Assembly: GCF_001720585.1 (NCBI RefSeq)
Contig: NZ_MABH01000165.1
Location: 1 to 64,000, forward strand
Direction: 5' to 3'
DNA: 64,000 nucleotides
Source of the DNA: Cereibacter johrii
GTDB taxonomy: Bacteria > Pseudomonadota > Alphaproteobacteria > Rhodobacterales > Rhodobacteraceae
Shown here: positions 62,135-64,000 of the stretch, in pieces
How the letters are laid out: every line of letters begins with the position of its first letter
Numbering within the stretch: position 1 is the first letter of the stretch
Position numbers and translations under genes: made by a program
Notes under the pieces: model-generated
Database searches by the model: none
What the model was told of the DNA's origin: nothing
The model's input: the letters and a program-made list of their open reading frames with translations, nothing else

Positions 62135-63901
62135 TCACGGGGCCTCGGCGGCGCTCTCGTTGCGCGCCTCGGCATCGGCGAGGGGGCGGATCTCGAACCG
62201 GACGCTGAGGCTGTGGCTCGTCTCGGTCTTGTCGATCCTGACCTCGCCGCCGATCTGCTGCGCGAAGCCCGCCAGAAGCTGCGCGCCGAGCCCGGTGCCC
62301 ATCGCCGTCGTCTCGGCCGACGGCGGCTCGGTCCCGAGGCTGTTGGTGACATCGAGCACTGCCATCGACTTTTCCTCGCGGTGGAGCGACACGTCGAGCC
62401 GCGGCGTCTCGCCCGCGGGCGCGCCGGCATATTTCATCACATTGGTCAGGGCCTCGGTCAGCAGGAGCGCCAGCGGCACCGCCTGATCGGGGGTCAGGCG
62501 CACGTCGCCGAACGAGGTGTGGACGGCGATCCGGCGCCCGGGGCCCGTCGCGAGATTGACCACCTGCCGCACGATGTCGGACAGGAGCTCGTCGGCGCGG
62601 ATGTCGGTGAGGCCGGTCGTCTGATAGAGGCCGCGGTGGATCGTGGCGAGGCTCATCACCCGGTCCTGCAGCCCCTTCATCAGCCCCTTGGCCTCGGGCG
62701 TGCGGGCCTGACGCATCTGCATGTTCATGATCGAGGCGATGAGCTGGAGGTTGTTCTTCACGCGGTGATGGACCTCGCGCAGCAGAACCTCCTTCTGGTG
62801 CACCATGTCCTCGAGTTCGGCCTCGTCATGCAGGATCGTGTCGGTCATGCGCGCGAAGGCCTCGGCCAGTTCCCGGATCTCCTGCGGCGCATCGGCGAAG
62901 TCCAGCGGATCGACGACCCTGCTGCCCTTGGCGAATTCGAGGATCGCCTCGCGGAGGCGCCGGATCGGCTGGGGCATCATCCGCTCGGCCGCGAGCCATG
63001 TGACGAGCAGGCAGGCCAGCCACATGAGCGAGGGCAGCGCGAACGACGGCAGCGCCCGGATCCAGAGCCCGGCGTCGCCGCCCGCGGGCCAGGAGCCAAG
63101 GGCATAGAGGCGGCCGGCGATGATGGGCACGACCGAATAGACCCGTTCGGCGCCCGACTCGGTGGCCGCGGTGAAGGCGAGGGTTCGCGCCTCGCCGGTC
63201 AGCGCGGCAAGGGCGCGGTCGCGCGGCAGAAGGCGCCCCCCCCTCTCGAAGCCCACCGAGGAGGTCAGGATCTCGCCGGCGCCGTTGAAGGTCATGAGAA
63301 CCGGCGGCACCTGCCCCGGAGCTGCGGCACTCTCCCGGCTCAGAAGGGCGCTGTGCGCGAGCGAAATCGCCAGCACGCCGAGCTGCCGCCCGCCTGAATC
63401 GATGACCGGGTTCGTGGCGACAACCACCGACTTCCCCGAGACCGGCCCGTTCGGATCGATCTGAAGCGTAGGCTCGCCCGCCTGAAGCGCCGCGGCGGCC
63501 AGCTCGTTCCCCGAAAAATCCATCTCGCGGCCGAAGGAGGAGCAGGTCATCCGCCCGTCATTGTCGATGAAGCCGATGGCGGCGTAGCTCTGCGACCCCA
63601 TCTGCACTTCGCGAAGCGCGGTGTTGCACGCATCCCCCGTCGCAAGCAGCGGGCGCACGACCTCGGCCAGAGCCGCGGCTGCGCCCTGGGCCTTCTGGAT
63701 CAGCCGCACCTCGTGCTCGGCTGCCCGCATGGTCTCGCCGGTGAGGGCTGCCTCCGACCGCGCCTCCGCCTCCCTCAGCACCGCATGGGATTGCAGCACC
63801 GAGATCGCGCCCAGAGGCAGCAGGGCGGCGGCGAGCAGAAAGGCCATCCGTGACCCGATCCTGTCCCCGTAGCGCCGCCGCAGCCCGGCGAAGAAGGTCA
63901 T
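62135..63901 (-). CDS. HisKA_2 (HWE/PhyK-like) sensor histidine kinase
   Basis: A 588-aa sensor kinase. Two membrane helices (MAFLLAAALLPLGAISVL; SFALPSLMWLACLLVTWLAA) flank a ~240-aa periplasmic sensing domain with a cache-like fold pattern; then HAMP. HisKA_2 phosphoacceptor His is in LREVHHRVKNNLQLIASIMNMQ, and HATPase in LLLTEALTNVMKYAG and GTGLGAQLLAGF. Such kinases feed PhyR of the general stress response. Its start overlaps the stop of the right-edge gene by 4 nt (ATGA). Confidence 0.88.
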   Translation of the reverse strand: MTFFAGLRRRYGDRIGSRMAFLLAAALLPLGAISVLQSHAVLREAEARSEAALTGETMRAAEHEVRLIQKAQGAAAALAEVVRPLLATGDACNTALREVQMGSQSYAAIGFIDNDGRMTCSSFGREMDFSGNELAAAALQAGEPTLQIDPNGPVSGKSVVVATNPVIDSGGRQLGVLAISLAHSALLSRESAAAPGQVPPVLMTFNGAGEILTSSVGFERGGRLLPRDRALAALTGEARTLAFTAATESGAERVYSVVPIIAGRLYALGSWPAGGDAGLWIRALPSFALPSLMWLACLLVTWLAAERMMPQPIRRLREAILEFAKGSRVVDPLDFADAPQEIRELAEAFARMTDTILHDEAELEDMVHQKEVLLREVHHRVKNNLQLIASIMNMQMRQARTPEAKGLMKGLQDRVMSLATIHRGLYQTTGLTDIRADELLSDIVRQVVNLATGPGRRIAVHTSFGDVRLTPDQAVPLALLLTEALTNVMKYAGAPAGETPRLDVSLHREEKSMAVLDVTNSLGTEPPSAETTAMGTGLGAQLLAGFAQQIGGEVRIDKTETSHSLSVRFEIRPLADAEARNESAAEAP

Positions 63902-64000
63902 GCAGCCGTCATCCCCGACCGCGACATGACCGCGAGCGTCTGTCCGTCCACACCCGAGAAGATCTCCTCGCCCTTCTCGAGGCCGAGAAGCTCGGCGAGC
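63898..64000 (-). CDS. Probable ECF (EcfG-type) sigma factor, C-terminal fragment
   Basis: Only the last 33 codons lie in the window: LAELLGLEKGEEIFSGVDGQ continues with TLAVMSRSGMTAA and stops. The LAELLGL segment fits the end of a sigma region 4 (…TIKSRVNRARARLAELL in many alphaproteobacterial ECF factors, from memory). ATGA overlap with the sensor kinase supports a coupled stress-response operon. Other response-regulator families cannot be excluded from so short a piece. Confidence 0.5.
   Translation of the reverse strand, partial: LAELLGLEKGEEIFSGVDGQTLAVMSRSGMTAA

Noticed and set aside
1-64000. Many long open frames antisense to or shifted from the genes listed
   Set aside because: In such GC-rich DNA the opposite strand stays open by codon bias; their proteins are Arg/Pro/Ala-rich, lack family motifs and overlap genes with clear motifs.

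Overview
This is a GC-rich alphaproteobacterial chromosome segment from the Rhodobacter/Cereibacter sphaeroides group. The clearest species marker is a BLUF protein at 52240-52662 that matches my memory of R. sphaeroides BlrB almost residue for residue. It differs at a few positions, so the strain may be a relative rather than 2.4.1 itself. Other pointers are the order parB-parA-rsmG-mnmG-mnmE-rho-hemJ // maf-aroE-coaE-dnaQ-secB, the pseudoazurin gene, the H-NS-like (HvrA/Spb-type) protein and a kdp operon. I see no rRNA, tRNA, CRISPR array, prophage or insertion sequence. The ends cut two genes: a CCA-adding enzyme at the left and probably an ECF sigma factor at the right.

Layout. 1-10.4 kb: hsp33-nudix-cca, a second Nudix gene, a receiver/PP2C phosphatase divergent from an Hpt protein, ilvA, argG, a DUF533 gene, a sulfotransferase-like/class IV aminotransferase pair and a PfkB kinase. 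10.4-20.5 kb: maeB, mutS, grpE and hrcA (one unit), then rph-rdgB-ridA-hemW-DUF454 tightly overlapped. 20.5-34.4 kb: the probable chromosome replication origin neighbourhood. parB, parA, rsmG, mnmG, mnmE, rho and hemJ all read leftward, a 416-bp gene-free gap carries DnaA boxes, and maf, aroE, coaE and dnaQ read rightward. Two perfect 16-bp parS sites lie inside rsmG and mnmG. secB, fxsA, a Tim44-like gene, mltA and an Smr gene follow.

34.5-41.7 kb: a LacI-controlled carbohydrate module (lacI-VOC protein leftward; sugar isomerase, Gfo/Idh/MocA dehydrogenase, ABC ATPase, permease and binding protein rightward) with two operator-like sites between the arms. 41.8-45 kb: pseudoazurin with an NNR-type palindrome, a phasin-like small protein, an H-NS-like protein, a nitronate monooxygenase and a small lipoprotein. 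45-50.2 kb: phaC-fabI-(MaoC-Pta fusion)-ackA on the minus strand, linking acyl-CoA/acyl phosphate, acetate and polyhydroxyalkanoate metabolism. 50.4-53.3 kb: an alpha/beta hydrolase, two small stress-type genes, and a response regulator followed by blrB.

53.3-61.7 kb: three tandem 100-bp repeats, then a complete kdp operon (a 27-aa membrane peptide, then kdpF, A, B, C, D and E). 61.8-64 kb: csbD and a HisKA_2 (HWE/PhyK-like) sensor kinase, then the tail of a sigma factor; this looks like a general stress response locus. Two promoters in the window match the EcfG pattern (GGAAC-N16/17-[CA]GTT).

Most of the window is ordinary housekeeping. The items best worth a second look are the origin, the 100-bp triplicated leader, the extra kdp peptide, the EcfG and NNR promoter sites, and the uncharacterised LacI sugar module. 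Coordinates and motifs were read by eye. Functional names rest on recognised family motifs, not on database searches.
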